64,000 nt of DNA. It comes from an uncultured Bacteroidales bacterium. GTDB taxonomy: Bacteria > Bacteroidota > Bacteroidia > Bacteroidales > P3. Shown in pieces: positions 9,084 through 17,306 of this stretch (position 1 is the first letter of the stretch; the number at the start of each line of letters is the position of its first letter). Position numbers and translations under genes: made by a program. The notes under the pieces are model-generated. The model was not told the origin of the DNA. It did not search any database and was given only the letters and a program-made list of their open reading frames with translations. The stretch is taken from NCBI GenBank assembly GCA_947165255.1, contig CAMUZR010000001.1:62001-126000 (forward strand). The letters run 5' to 3'.

Positions 9084-10064
9084 ATGAATACAAATAATAC
9101 AAAATCAGTTGTTTCTGACTATCTCAGCATCATACTCGGCAGCTGCATTGTCAGCGTGGGCTTCGTCCTCTTCATCAATCCCTACAAGTTTGTGCCGGGG
9201 GGCGTATTCGGTGCCAGCATCGTGCTGCACAACCTTTTCCCGCAGTTGCAGGTGGGTACCTTTAGCTACATGATCAGCATCCCACTGCTCATCCTTTCCT
9301 ACTTCCTACTGGGCAAAGGCATCGGGGTGAAGACCCTTTTCGCCACCCTCATCACGCCCCTCATCATGAACGGCCTTTCGTCGCTGGTCTATCCCACCCG
9401 TGAGGCGCTGCAGATGCTGGATCCCGCGCAGCTCTGCGGTGGCGTTCTGAACCTTTCTGACCACCTTATCGTGGCCGCCATTATCGGACCTGTGCTGGTG
9501 GGGGTGGGCTCGGCCTTCATCGTTGGCCGCAAGGCCACCACCGGAGGCACCGACATCATAGCCATGATACTGAACAAATATCTCCGTGTAAAGTTTTCCA
9601 ATGCCCTCCTCTGCACCGACGGCATCATCGTGCTGCTGGGACTGCTGGTCATTGGTTTCGGCGTTGGCACCGGTCACGGCCCCGAGGGCGGCTCCTCCTG
9701 TATACTCTCTTTGTATTCCCTCCTTTGCATCTTCCTCATGACCAAGACCCTTGCCTACGTGGTCTCAGGCTCCAAAAACGACAAGTTGGTCTTTATCATC
9801 ACCAAGAAAGAGAACGCTGAGTTACGTCAGTTTATATTGAAGAACATCGATCGTACTGCCACCATCCTCAATAGCCAGGGACTCTACTCGTTGGAGCCCA
9901 ACAGCACCTTTTTCATGGTGCTGCCCATGCGGCAGGTCGAGACCGTCACTGCCACCATTCGCAGCCTTGACCCCGATGCCTTTGTGGTGGTCACCGATGC
10001 CTACGATGCCTACGGCAAACGCTGGAAAGCCTTCCCCGACAAGAACACTATAGTGATAAAATAA
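9084..10064 (+). CDS. YitT-family membrane protein (DUF161 + DUF2179)
   Basis: 326 residues. Five or six hydrophobic segments fill residues about 15-220 (YLSIILGSCIVSVGFVLFIN, MISIPLLILSYFLLG and later ones), with family signatures NPYKFVPGGVFGASIV and GRKATTGGTDIIAMIL. The C-terminal 100 residues form the soluble DUF2179 domain (KNDKLVFIITKKENAELRQF to SLDPDAFVVVTDAYD). YitT proteins are integral inner-membrane proteins, and their substrate is not established. ATG 9084 is chosen because the open frame upstream runs through the promoter. The gene stands alone between a terminator and a convergent alcohol dehydrogenase. Confidence 0.9.
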   Translation: MNTNNTKSVVSDYLSIILGSCIVSVGFVLFINPYKFVPGGVFGASIVLHNLFPQLQVGTFSYMISIPLLILSYFLLGKGIGVKTLFATLITPLIMNGLSSLVYPTREALQMLDPAQLCGGVLNLSDHLIVAAIIGPVLVGVGSAFIVGRKATTGGTDIIAMILNKYLRVKFSNALLCTDGIIVLLGLLVIGFGVGTGHGPEGGSSCILSLYSLLCIFLMTKTLAYVVSGSKNDKLVFIITKKENAELRQFILKNIDRTATILNSQGLYSLEPNSTFFMVLPMRQVETVTATIRSLDPDAFVVVTDAYDAYGKRWKAFPDKNTIVIK

Positions 10065-10191
10065 ACCGCCCCTAAGGCGAAGAAGGCCTTCTTCAGATGG
10101 CGAAGTATCTATTGAGGTGTGGTCACCTGTTATGGCCGCACGTGGGCGTGTCCATTGGCTGGCCGCCCGTTGAGCCACCCGGCGGGTGGCT

Positions 10192-10230
10192 CTGAATTCT
10201 AAATGGGGGAGGGTCCCAGTTAGAATTCAG
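10192..10230. repeat. Inverted repeat with GAATTC arms, member of a local repeat family
   Basis: 11-bp perfect arms (CTGAATTCTAA / TTAGAATTCAG) around a 17-base loop, between two convergent genes. The same arms occur in the larger palindrome at 14165-14216 and in repeats near 14420. Confidence 0.7.
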
Positions 10231-10295
10231 GAAAGGTACTTTAGGTTCCACCCCGGGCGGTTGCCGTCCGGGGTGGGGCAGTCGGAATTATTGCC

Positions 10296-11468
10296 TTATT
10301 CCATGCACATCTTGTAGATGTTCTTTACGTCTTCCTTGGCAAGGGGTTTGAAGGCGTGCTGGGTGCCGCCGTTCTTCACGGCTTTCTCGGCCATGGAGTC
10401 GAAGTGGGTTTCGTCGATGCCTACCTGGGGCAGGGTGGATTTCAGCCCCAACTGGCCGAAGAGGAAGTTTCGGAGGGCTTCGATGCCCTTGCGGGCCACC
10501 TCCATCTTGTCGGTGCCGTGAATGCCGAAGACGTTCTGGGCGTATTGCACGTACTTGTCCACGTTGCTTTCGTCTAGACAGTATTCCATCCAGCGGGGTG
10601 TGAGGATGGCCAGCCCCAGGCCGTGTGTGATGTCGTAAACGGCACTCAGCTCGTGCTCCATCGGGTGGCAGCTCCAGGCCTGCCGTTTGCCACCGTCGAT
10701 GAAGCCGTTGATGGCCCAGGTGCCGGTCCACATCAGCTCGGCGCGGGCTTTATAGTTCTCCGGCTCCTTCATGGCGATGGGGGCGTACTTGACAATGTTG
10801 CGCATCAGGGCCTCCATGAAGCCGTCCAGCATGTCGAAGTCTTCGTTCATGTTGAAATAGACTTCTATAATATGGCTCATCATGTCGGCCGACCCGCAGG
10901 CGGTTTGGTAGGGGCTGACGGTGAAGGTGGTGGTGGGGTCGAGGAAGGAGGCTTTGGGCTGCAACACGGGTTCCAGGCGGCCAATCTTGTCGTTGGTGGC
11001 GGGGTTGGAGATGACGCCACCGCAGTCCATCTCGGAACCAGTGGCACTCAGCGTGAGCACATCCAGGATGGGCAGTGCCTCGGTCAGCGGTGCCCATTTG
11101 TCGTTGAAGAAGTCCCAGGGGTCGAAGTCCACCTTGGCACCGGCTGCGATGAACTTGGTGCAGTCGAGTGTGGAGCCACCGCCTACGGCCAATACTACAT
11201 CCACCTGCTTTTCCTTGCAGATACGGGCGCCCTCGCGCACCGACTCGATGCTGGGATTGGGCTTTACGCCGCTCAGTTCAAACACTTCCAGACCGCTTTT
11301 CTTTATCTCGTTCATCACCTTGTCGTACAGGCCGATGCGCTTGATGGAGCCGCCTCCGTACACCATCAGCACGCGCTGACCGTATTTCTTCAGTTCGGGT
11401 CCTAGGTTCTTCAATTGGTCTTTGCCAAAATATACCTTAGTAGGTATATCATAAATGAAATCGTTCAT
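10296..11468 (-). CDS. Iron-containing alcohol dehydrogenase (BDH/YqhD type)
   Basis: A 390-residue group III dehydrogenase. The nucleotide-binding segment is VLAVGGGSTLDCTKFIAAGA (about 95-115). Metal ligands lie in ACGSADMMSHIIEVYF (Asp and His), AWSCHPMEHELSA (His) and DITHGLGLAIL (His). The N-terminal FIYDIPTKVYFGKDQLKNL is typical of NADPH-dependent butanol dehydrogenases and broad aldehyde reductases. In an anaerobe it would reduce aldehydes to alcohols for redox balance or detoxification. It is full length, monocistronic, and transcribed from a minus-strand promoter at about 11539-11546. The exact substrate cannot be read from sequence. Confidence 0.95.
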   Translation of the reverse strand: MNDFIYDIPTKVYFGKDQLKNLGPELKKYGQRVLMVYGGGSIKRIGLYDKVMNEIKKSGLEVFELSGVKPNPSIESVREGARICKEKQVDVVLAVGGGSTLDCTKFIAAGAKVDFDPWDFFNDKWAPLTEALPILDVLTLSATGSEMDCGGVISNPATNDKIGRLEPVLQPKASFLDPTTTFTVSPYQTACGSADMMSHIIEVYFNMNEDFDMLDGFMEALMRNIVKYAPIAMKEPENYKARAELMWTGTWAINGFIDGGKRQAWSCHPMEHELSAVYDITHGLGLAILTPRWMEYCLDESNVDKYVQYAQNVFGIHGTDKMEVARKGIEALRNFLFGQLGLKSTLPQVGIDETHFDSMAEKAVKNGGTQHAFKPLAKEDVKNIYKMCME

Positions 11469-11538
11469 AAAGAGTATTATTTAATTGTTTTTATTCCAGT
11501 GTTTTTTGTGTGTGTTGTTAGCCTTGTTTTTCATTTTG

Positions 11539-11546
11539 CAAAAATA
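11539..11546 (-). promoter_or_regulatory. -7 promoter element (TATTTTTG) for the alcohol dehydrogenase
   Basis: Read on the minus strand, an exact TAnnTTTG match about 70 bases upstream of the start codon. Confidence 0.55.
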
Positions 11547-11653
11547 CAATCTTTTTTCCATATTTCGTCACCCCAATTGCCTCTCTTCTTGCCCATTTTG
11601 CCGCTTGTCATCTGGCGGGATGATTCTTTTTCTCTATATTGTGAAAATAGTTG

Positions 11654-11661
11654 TACTTTTG
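11654..11661 (+). promoter_or_regulatory. -7 promoter element (TACTTTTG) for the flavodoxin-like gene
   Basis: Exact TAnnTTTG match, giving a start site near 11668 and a leader of about 32 bases before ATG 11700. Confidence 0.55.
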
Positions 11662-11699
11662 CAACCTAAATATTTGGTCAGTTAATAGAAACTTATATT

Positions 11700-12518
11700 A
11701 TGAAGAAAATCGTACTTTTACTCTGTGTGGCCCTTGTCTTTGGAGCCTGCAATTCGCGCAATGTCAAGGAGGTGCCTGCCACCAAGTCGCTGATTCTCTA
11801 TTATTCACATCAGGGTTCCACCCGCCAGTTGGCGCAGCTCATTCAACAGCAGGTGGGTGCCGATATGGAGGAAATCACTCTGGTCAACCCTTACGACACC
11901 AACTATCAGAAAACCATTGAACGCAGCCTGCAGGAGCGTGAACAAGGCGTTCTGCCCGAAATCAACCCAATAAAGAGTTCTTTGGCCGACTACGACACTA
12001 TCTATATCGGCTATCCTATTTGGTTCGGCACGTATGCTCTCCCCATTGCCTCGCTGCTAGAGCAGGTCGACTTCACAGACAAGGTCCTCGTGCCTTTCTG
12101 CACCTTTGGCAGCGGCGGCATAGAGGCCAGCCGCGACAGCCTGATGGCACATCTGCCAGAGAATATCACGTTGGAGGGTTATGGCGTTCGGGCTGCCCGT
12201 ATGGCTGCTGCTTCTGAGGAAATCGTTCCTTGGCTGATTCGTATAGGTGCCCTTCCGGGCGAGTTTGTGCCCATGCCCGAGTTTGATAATATGGAACCGA
12301 TCACCGCTGAGACAAAGGCACTCTTTGATGAGGCCTGCGGCGATTATCCTATGCCCCTGGGAACTCCTGTGTCCGTGGCTAAGTCAGTAGAACCTGACAC
12401 AAACATGGTCTGCTTTGTAACTGAGACCGTGCGCCCTGGTGGCGACACCTCGTCTGCCCTCATCTATGTGGTCAAGCCCGTTTCGGGCAAAGCCGAATTC
12501 GTCAAGGTTATCCGCTAG
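11700..12518 (+). CDS. Flavodoxin-domain lipoprotein
   Basis: 272 residues with a lipoprotein signal peptide (lipobox VFGAC, Cys17). Residues about 28-175 form a flavodoxin-like fold: the FMN phosphate loop is LILYYSHQGSTRQLAQLIQQ, and the later loop YIGYPIWFGTYALPI and CTFGSGGIEASRD contact the flavin. The last 80 residues are a small tail specific to this protein. The family includes exported flavodoxins and quinone-reductase-like proteins; a lipid anchor implies a periplasmic or outer-membrane redox role. It is flanked by its own promoter and a terminator, and so is monocistronic. Redox partner unknown. Confidence 0.85.
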   Translation: MKKIVLLLCVALVFGACNSRNVKEVPATKSLILYYSHQGSTRQLAQLIQQQVGADMEEITLVNPYDTNYQKTIERSLQEREQGVLPEINPIKSSLADYDTIYIGYPIWFGTYALPIASLLEQVDFTDKVLVPFCTFGSGGIEASRDSLMAHLPENITLEGYGVRAARMAAASEEIVPWLIRIGALPGEFVPMPEFDNMEPITAETKALFDEACGDYPMPLGTPVSVAKSVEPDTNMVCFVTETVRPGGDTSSALIYVVKPVSGKAEFVKVIR

Positions 12519-12552
12519 CAAGCGGTTTGTTGGTAGTTATCAGGCCTCTTTA

Positions 12553-12602
12553 GGCTCCGTCACCCTTGTCTCCGACGGCAGGTACTGACGGGGCTTTGTT
12601 TT
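12553..12602 (+). terminator. Probable terminator after the flavodoxin-like gene
   Basis: A 10-base stem with one wobble (GGCTCCGTCA / TGACGGGGCT) and a T-rich tail TTTGTTTT, starting 34 bases after the stop codon. Confidence 0.55.
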
Positions 12603-12674
12603 AGCTGACTGCACCATCTTGGCACGATACTTGGTTCACCCCATTGGCCTTTAGTTCAATTTAGAAAGAGAAAT

Positions 12675-13059
12675 CTAGCTTTTGACGAATGCATCGGCAA
12701 TACCCCACTCGCGCCCCATTTGGGAAACGCAGACGCTGGCACCGGTGTTGATCTCTAATATGATGGGACCTTGAGCGGTGCATACGATGTCGTATCCAAT
12801 GCTGTTGTAATAGGGGGGGGAGTTGGCAGGCTCACTGGACTAAAGACTGTATTTCGCCTCATTAGCTGATTGTCACTCCTTTGAAGGATTTGTGGCCATC
12901 GGGGTATTCGTGGTATTTTGTGGCATCGTATTCACGCACACCGAAGTCGCATAGGAGACCGGTAGCGATGTCGACGACCATGCCACCTAGGGCGGCGTTG
13001 TCGACAAATGACCTCTTTCGCCCCAAGCGAAGGGCTGCCGAGACAATCCACTTTTTCTA
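12675..13059 (-). pseudogene. Remnant of a sugar-transfer-associated ATP-grasp gene
   Basis: Reading the minus strand gives IVSAALRLGRKRSFVDNAAL, then GGMVVDIATGLLCDFG and KYHEYPDGHKSFKGVTIS, then stops, then YYNSIGYDIVCTAQGPII and LEINTGASVCVSQMGREW. The DN..GGM, HxYPDG and GYDIV...GPIILEIN blocks are those of the ATP-grasp family associated with polysaccharide assembly (PF14397 type). Between the two halves there are in-frame TAA, TGA and TGA codons and a frame change at a run of eight C residues (12813-12821 region, G on the plus strand). Bridging them restores a continuous domain (GEIQSLVQ.ACQLP). Only about 125 codons of the C-terminal domain remain, and the 5' part is gone, cut off against the threonine aldolase stop codon. 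Family assignment is by eye. Confidence 0.7.
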
Positions 13060-13063
13060 ATAA

Positions 13064-14089
13064 CTAAATTAAATCTATCAAGTGGTCCACGTCCTCAGGG
13101 GTGGTGGCCCAGCTGGTGACGAAGCGCACGGTGGTCTCGTCTGCGCCGCGAGGGCCCCAGTTTTCGAAAGAGACTTCTTGTCGCAGGCGGTCCATGAGTG
13201 TGTTGGGCAGTACGAAGAATTGCTGGTTGGTGGGAGAGGGGAATGCCACGCGGATGCCGCGGGCCACGAAGGCATCGCGGATGCGCAGGGCCTCTTCGAC
13301 GGCATGGCGGGCGATGCGCTGGTAGAGGCCGTCGGTGAAGAGGGTTTCGAACTGCACCCCCAGCAGGCGGCCTTTGGCCAGGAGAGCTCCGTGCTGCTTG
13401 ACTAGTTCGAAGAAGTGGGGCAGCCGCTCGGGACGGGGCGCCACGACGGCTTCGCCGAAGAGGGCTCCCACTTTGGTGCCGCCGATGTAGAATACGTCGC
13501 ACAGCCGTGCAATGTCGGCTAGGGTGAAGTCGGCACCTTCGGCCATGAGGCCGTAGCCGAGGCGCGCCCCGTCGAGGTAGAGGGGTATGTGGTGTCGGCG
13601 GCAGACGGCGCTGAGGGTTTCGAGTTCGGCAAGGCTGTATATGGAGCCCAGCTCGGTGGGTTGGGTGATGTAGAGCAGACCCGGGGCTACCATGTGGGGG
13701 TAGGTGTCGTCGCTGTAGAAGGTGGCGATGTACTGCTCCACGTCGTCGGCATGTACTTTGCCGCCGTGGGAGGGAAGGGTGAGCACTTTGTGGCCGCTGT
13801 GCTCGACGGCGCCGCTTTCGTGCACGTTGATGTGGGCCGTCTCGGCGGCCAGGACGCCTTGGTGGCGCAACAGGAGGGCGTCGATGACGGTGGCGTTGGT
13901 CTGGGTGCCGCCGATGAGGAACTGCACCAGCGCCTCGGGCGCATGGCAGGCTTCGCGTATCAGCTGGCGGGCACGGGCGCTGTGTGGGTCCTCGCCGTAG
14001 CCCACGGTGTGTTCGAGGTTGGTCTCCATCAGGCGGCGCATCACCTCTGGATGCGCCCCTTCCATATAGTCGCTGTCGAAATAAATCAT
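13064..14089 (-). CDS. Low-specificity L-threonine aldolase (beta-eliminating lyase fold)
   Basis: A 341-residue fold-type I PLP enzyme. Visible marks are the N-terminal YFDSDYMEGAHPEVMRRL, the substrate loop VGYGEDPHSARARQLI, the cofactor Asp in LYLDGARLGYGL and the Schiff-base lysine in FYIGGTKVGALFGEAVV (Lys about 207). The enzyme cleaves L-threonine or L-allo-threonine to glycine and acetaldehyde, and members in this phylum are annotated the same way. It has normal length and is monocistronic. The ATP-grasp remnant follows its stop codon immediately, so the downstream region has suffered a deletion. Confidence 0.92.
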   Translation of the reverse strand: MIYFDSDYMEGAHPEVMRRLMETNLEHTVGYGEDPHSARARQLIREACHAPEALVQFLIGGTQTNATVIDALLLRHQGVLAAETAHINVHESGAVEHSGHKVLTLPSHGGKVHADDVEQYIATFYSDDTYPHMVAPGLLYITQPTELGSIYSLAELETLSAVCRRHHIPLYLDGARLGYGLMAEGADFTLADIARLCDVFYIGGTKVGALFGEAVVAPRPERLPHFFELVKQHGALLAKGRLLGVQFETLFTDGLYQRIARHAVEEALRIRDAFVARGIRVAFPSPTNQQFFVLPNTLMDRLRQEVSFENWGPRGADETTVRFVTSWATTPEDVDHLIDLI

Positions 14090-14122
14090 GTCTTAGCAGT
14101 GTATCGTGTATCTTTTATTTTG

Positions 14123-14130
14123 CAAAAGTA
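14123..14130 (-). promoter_or_regulatory. -7 promoter element (TACTTTTG) for threonine aldolase
   Basis: Exact TAnnTTTG match on the minus strand, 34 bases upstream of the start codon. Confidence 0.55.
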
Positions 14131-14164
14131 CACAAAAAAAACGAATAAAAGAGAATTCTAAAAA

Positions 14165-14216
14165 CTGAGTTCTGAATTCTAAGTGGGTCGGGATCCACTT
14201 AGAATTCAGAACTCAG
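14165..14216. repeat. Large perfect palindrome with GAATTC core arms
   Basis: 22-bp perfect arms (14165-14186 and 14195-14216) around an 8-base centre that itself pairs further with one mismatch. The arm contains CTGAATTCTAA, the same as the inverted repeat at 10192-10230. It lies upstream of a promoter and is not T-tailed, so it is a repeat element rather than a terminator. Confidence 0.8.
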
Positions 14217-14460
14217 AATTACAACGGCGGGAGCCACTCAGAATTCAGAATTTAGTAATCGTTAAAAAAAAAGGTAAAATGATGTTATGTATTAGAGCGC
14301 GTCTCACCGAGACGCAATATAGTATTGATTTACTGCGCCCCACACTTTGTGCGGGGTTATTAAGAGTAAACCCCTATGGGGTTTTATTGTATCACCTTAT
14401 TTTTTAATCATCACTTAGAACTCAGAATTACAACGGCGGCAGCCACTCAGAATTCAAAAT
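14211..14460. repeat. 41-bp direct repeats bracketing a three-hairpin segment
   Basis: A 41-base sequence containing ATTACAACGGCGG occurs at 14211-14251 and again at 14420-14460 with two mismatches. The 168 bases between them contain three hairpins: 14299-14315 (GCGTCTC / GAGACGC), 14338-14356 (CCCC..CAC / GTG..GGGG) and 14368-14385 (AAACCCC / GGGGTTT). No coding frame is convincing here. The layout resembles a small non-autonomous repeat element. Confidence 0.6.
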
Positions 14461-14477
14461 GTATAATTCAGAACTTT

Positions 14478-14936
14478 TTATTCCTCTGTTTTACTGTTCT
14501 GAGTGCAGTCAATAATGGAAACTCCAAGTTCGGAAAAACCGTCCCGTACTACAACACTGACTGCACGTTTGTGGGTTGTGTTGTTCTCATCTACCTGAAG
14601 GGTGACAGTGCAGTCTTTGGCGGTTGCAACGAACCAGTCGCCAACAATTTTTCCATCGGCTGGGGTTATCTTGTCACTTTTGTATATAACTGAGTCTCGA
14701 TTCCCGTCTACCGTCTCATAAATCCAATATTCGGCATCGCGCAACCACATTTCAGTTTCATGGATTAGTGTGTATTCGATAGTCTGTGCCTCATAACTGA
14801 TTTCCGTCGGACCGTTAAACCAATTGACAGGGCTTTTTCGTCCACAGCTCGTGGCTATTAAACATAAAGTTATTAGTACGATGAATAATGACAACTTGGA
14901 GGAAAAATGTTGCTTGATAAAAAATAAATATTTCAT
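14478..14936 (-). CDS. Hypothetical SPII lipoprotein, AT-rich
   Basis: 152 residues. The N-terminus is basic and hydrophobic with lipobox IATSC (Cys31), so it should be a lipoprotein. The rest (TEISYEAQTIEYTLIHETEM, later AKDCTVTLQVDENN) is probably all-beta; no family is recognised. The gene and its surroundings (14.1-15.3 kb) are clearly more AT-rich than the neighbouring genes and are bounded by palindromic repeats, which suggests recent acquisition. A possible promoter (TATCTTTG, minus strand, 15078-15085) lies about 140 bases upstream. Confidence 0.7.
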   Translation of the reverse strand: MKYLFFIKQHFSSKLSLFIVLITLCLIATSCGRKSPVNWFNGPTEISYEAQTIEYTLIHETEMWLRDAEYWIYETVDGNRDSVIYKSDKITPADGKIVGDWFVATAKDCTVTLQVDENNTTHKRAVSVVVRDGFSELGVSIIDCTQNSKTEE

Positions 14937-15288
14937 AATGAATAGGTTATTACTCTATAGTTAAACGTATAATTGTAAGATTCGGAATCTTTTTTATTGT
15001 AAAATATCTTTATTATGATGGCTAAAGCCATTATGCTCAACCTAATACTTAGTATTTGATATATAGCACTTTTTTTGCAAAGATATTAAAATTAATCGAA
15101 TGAAAAAAATATTTCTTGATATTTTTTTTCAATATGTTGATTTCCACTATTATTTATTGTTTTGTTTCCGTTGAAACGGTTGTTTCCTTGCAGGAACTTC
15201 GTTTGTTGAGGCATGACGAAAGATTTGTCATTTTGAAAAGAGTGGTAATCTCGGGTAGGCGGTTCTGTATATGGCTAAGGCAGGGCAT
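14937..15288. other. AT-rich intergenic stretch
   Basis: 350 bases without a convincing gene. It contains a minus-strand TATCTTTG promoter element at 15078-15085, probably for the lipoprotein. The 78-codon ORF at 15116 lacks start signals and is not called. Confidence 0.5.
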
Positions 15289-15321
15289 AAAAAAAGCCGG
15301 GGAGATGGTTTTCTCCTCGGC
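15289..15321 (-). terminator. Rho-independent terminator of hsp20 copy 1
   Basis: On the minus strand, GCCGAGGAGA / TCTCCCCGGC-type stem followed by a run of seven T, 24 bases after the stop codon. Confidence 0.8.
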
Positions 15322-15344
15322 TTGCGATGATGGATGGACGACGG

Positions 15345-15770
15345 TTATTTGATTTCAATCTGTCGCATTTGGGCTTTCTTCTCCTCTTCCTGTATTTTTG
15401 GCAGGGTGATGTGGAGCACACCGTGTTGTACCGTGGCCTCGATGGCCTCTTTCTTCACGTTCTCGGGCAGGGCGAAGAGCTGCTTGAACTGCAGCTGGCT
15501 AAATTCGTGGCGGAGGTAGTGGCGGTCTTTGTTTTCGTCCTTCTTCTCCTCTTTCTTGGCCATCTCCACGATGAGGTTGTTTTCGCTATCGATGTTAATG
15601 CTCAAGTCCTCTTTTGACAGGCCGGGTACGCAGAGTTCGAGTTCGTAGTTCTTGTCGCTTTCGCTCACGTTCATCTTGGGCATCGTTCCTTCGTCGGCGA
15701 AATTGTCCCAATTCATCAACTCGTTAAACAGCGAGGGCATCAAATCTTGATTTCTTTTTGCGAGTAACAT
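15345..15770 (-). CDS. Small heat-shock protein, Hsp20 family (copy 1)
   Basis: 141 residues: an N-terminal segment MLLAKRNQDLMPSLFNELMN, then an alpha-crystallin domain of about 90 residues (MNVSESDKNYELELCVPGLS, EDLSINIDSENNLIVEM, HYLRHEFSQLQFKQLFALPE, GVLHITLPKI). These proteins are ATP-independent holdases that bind unfolding polypeptides in the cytoplasm. A paralogue at 24057 shares the same N-terminus and domain. Upstream is a sigma-54-like promoter and a leader with the same AGGAGATT sequence as the paralogue, so the two are probably co-regulated. Confidence 0.95.
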   Translation of the reverse strand: MLLAKRNQDLMPSLFNELMNWDNFADEGTMPKMNVSESDKNYELELCVPGLSKEDLSINIDSENNLIVEMAKKEEKKDENKDRHYLRHEFSQLQFKQLFALPENVKKEAIEATVQHGVLHITLPKIQEEEKKAQMRQIEIK

Positions 15771-15849
15771 AGCTTAAATCTCCTATAATTTTAAATTGTT
15801 CTTTGTTTTTCTTTGCCTGCCTCCTTTCGTTGGCAGACACTTAGGTAAG

Positions 15850-15865
15850 TGCAAGCCGAATGCCA
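15850..15865 (-). promoter_or_regulatory. Sigma-54-type -24/-12 promoter of hsp20 copy 1
   Basis: On the minus strand TGGCATTCGGCTTGCA matches TGGCACG-N4-TTGCA with exact spacing (GG and GC ten bases apart). It lies about 80 bases upstream of the start codon. Confidence 0.6.
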
Positions 15866-15880
15866 CAAAAGAACACAGGC

Positions 15881-15891
15881 GACAAAATTTC
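15881..15891 (-). promoter_or_regulatory. Candidate activator site GAAATTTTGTC upstream of hsp20 copy 1
   Basis: This 11-base sequence lies 15 bases upstream of the -24 box. The identical sequence lies 13 bases upstream of the -24-like box of the second hsp20 gene (23930-23940). Shared position and sequence suggest a binding site for a common regulator. Confidence 0.45.
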
Positions 15892-15943
15892 GCCCCACGC
15901 TACTTTTTGTCGGCTACGGGCTGACAGAATGTAGCGTGGGGCG
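15891..15943. repeat. 13-bp inverted repeat downstream of the WG-repeat gene
   Basis: CGCCCCACGCTAC / GTAGCGTGGGGCG with a 27-base loop, between the WG gene stop and the hsp20 promoter. It may end the upstream operon, but the following T-tract is weak. Confidence 0.5.
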
Positions 15944-15977
15944 GAGGAGCGGGGGCGGCGGATGCCCCCGGTTGGGG

Positions 15978-17288
15978 TCAGCGGACTTTCTTGTCGCGGA
16001 TGTTGATTTGGTAGGTTTTTCCTTTTTTGGTGACGGTGGCGAGGCCGTTTTCGAAGTCGGTGATGCTGTCGTATTTGGCGGGGATGACTTCGCTGCCGTC
16101 GGTGCCGACATATCCCCACTTGCCTTTGCGCTGCACTTTGGCAACGGTGACGGCGTCGACCTGGACGAAGGAGCCGAAGACGGTGTAGCGGCAGGGGATG
16201 CGCTCTTTGCCGGCGAGGTCGAGGTAGCCCCAGAGGCTGTCGCGCTGGGCCCTGGCCATGGGCGCACCGCCGAGGAGTTCGAAGCCTTGGATGTCGTCGT
16301 ATTTGCAGGGAGCCATTTCTTTGCCTTCGATGCCTATGAGCCCCCAGTGGCCGTTCAGCCTAGCGTAGCAGAGGGGGGTGCGGCCGACGATGATGTAGTT
16401 CTCGACGATGTCATATTTGGCAGGGACGACATTCTTGCCCCAGAGGTCGACGTAGCCCCAGTGGGGTCCGACGGCCACTTTGGCCAGGCAGGTGTTGCCG
16501 AGGTCGAGAAAGTCTTGGATGAGGTCGTAGCGGCAGGGTACTTGCTCTTTGCCTTCGAGGTTGACCAGTCCCCACAGCCCTTCCCTGTCGGCACGGGCCA
16601 GCCACTCGCCCCGGATGGTTTCGAAGGGGTGGATGAGGTCGTAGCGGCAGGGCACGACGGCTTTGCCTTGAATGCTGATGTAGCCCCACTTGCCTTCCTG
16701 GCAGGCGTGGGCGAGCACTTTGGCGGCGTACTGGCAGAAGGGGTCGATGCTGTCGTATTTGAGGGGGACGGTTTCTTTGCCGCTGATGGTCACATAGCCT
16801 GTCTTGCCAGCCAGGTAGGCTTTGGCAGCTATGGCGTCCCCGATGCGGAAGAAGGTTCCGAGGCTGTCGTAGCGGCAGCGAACCACTTCGGTGCCGTTGG
16901 TGTTGACGTAGCCTTTCTTGCCTGAGCGGATGACTGGGGCGTAGATGTTGTCGGATATGAGGACGAAGGGGCCGACGGAGTCGTATTTGCAGGGGATTTT
17001 CTCGCGGTAGTTTTGGTTGATGTAGCCTACTTTGCCGTCGCGGACGGCACGAGCCATCTGGTTTTGGCCAACGAGGCGGAAGGGATCGATGGCGGTGTAT
17101 TGGGCGGCTTTCTTGCTGTTGACTTTTATCTCCTGGTCGGTGGCGGGGGTGGAGATGGGGCGGGCTGCCTGGACGGCCACGCTTTTCCGCTCAGGGGCGG
17201 GGATGGGGGCTGCGGGGTCTTGACTTTGGGCATGCAGGCCGGTGGCCAGGAGTGCCAGGCAGAGCGGGATGAATGGTTTGTGTTTCAT
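15978..17288 (-). CDS. Secreted WG-repeat protein
   Basis: 436 residues with a signal peptide (cleaved after GLHAQ, about residue 21). From residue 85 on, the protein consists of about ten WG-type repeats of 35 residues with the pattern GKWGYI...GKEVVPCKYDSI, for example GKVGYINQNYREKIPCKYDS and GKWGYVGTDGSEVIPAKYDS. Tandem WG repeats form a beta-rich solenoid thought to bind ligands or partners; no catalytic function is known. It lies 17 bp after the calycin-like gene and is the last gene of the operon headed by the 2007-residue alpha-2-macroglobulin. Confidence 0.9.
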   Translation of the reverse strand: MKHKPFIPLCLALLATGLHAQSQDPAAPIPAPERKSVAVQAARPISTPATDQEIKVNSKKAAQYTAIDPFRLVGQNQMARAVRDGKVGYINQNYREKIPCKYDSVGPFVLISDNIYAPVIRSGKKGYVNTNGTEVVRCRYDSLGTFFRIGDAIAAKAYLAGKTGYVTISGKETVPLKYDSIDPFCQYAAKVLAHACQEGKWGYISIQGKAVVPCRYDLIHPFETIRGEWLARADREGLWGLVNLEGKEQVPCRYDLIQDFLDLGNTCLAKVAVGPHWGYVDLWGKNVVPAKYDIVENYIIVGRTPLCYARLNGHWGLIGIEGKEMAPCKYDDIQGFELLGGAPMARAQRDSLWGYLDLAGKERIPCRYTVFGSFVQVDAVTVAKVQRKGKWGYVGTDGSEVIPAKYDSITDFENGLATVTKKGKTYQINIRDKKVR

Positions 17289-17306
17289 AGAGGGAGGGGT
17301 TTTACG

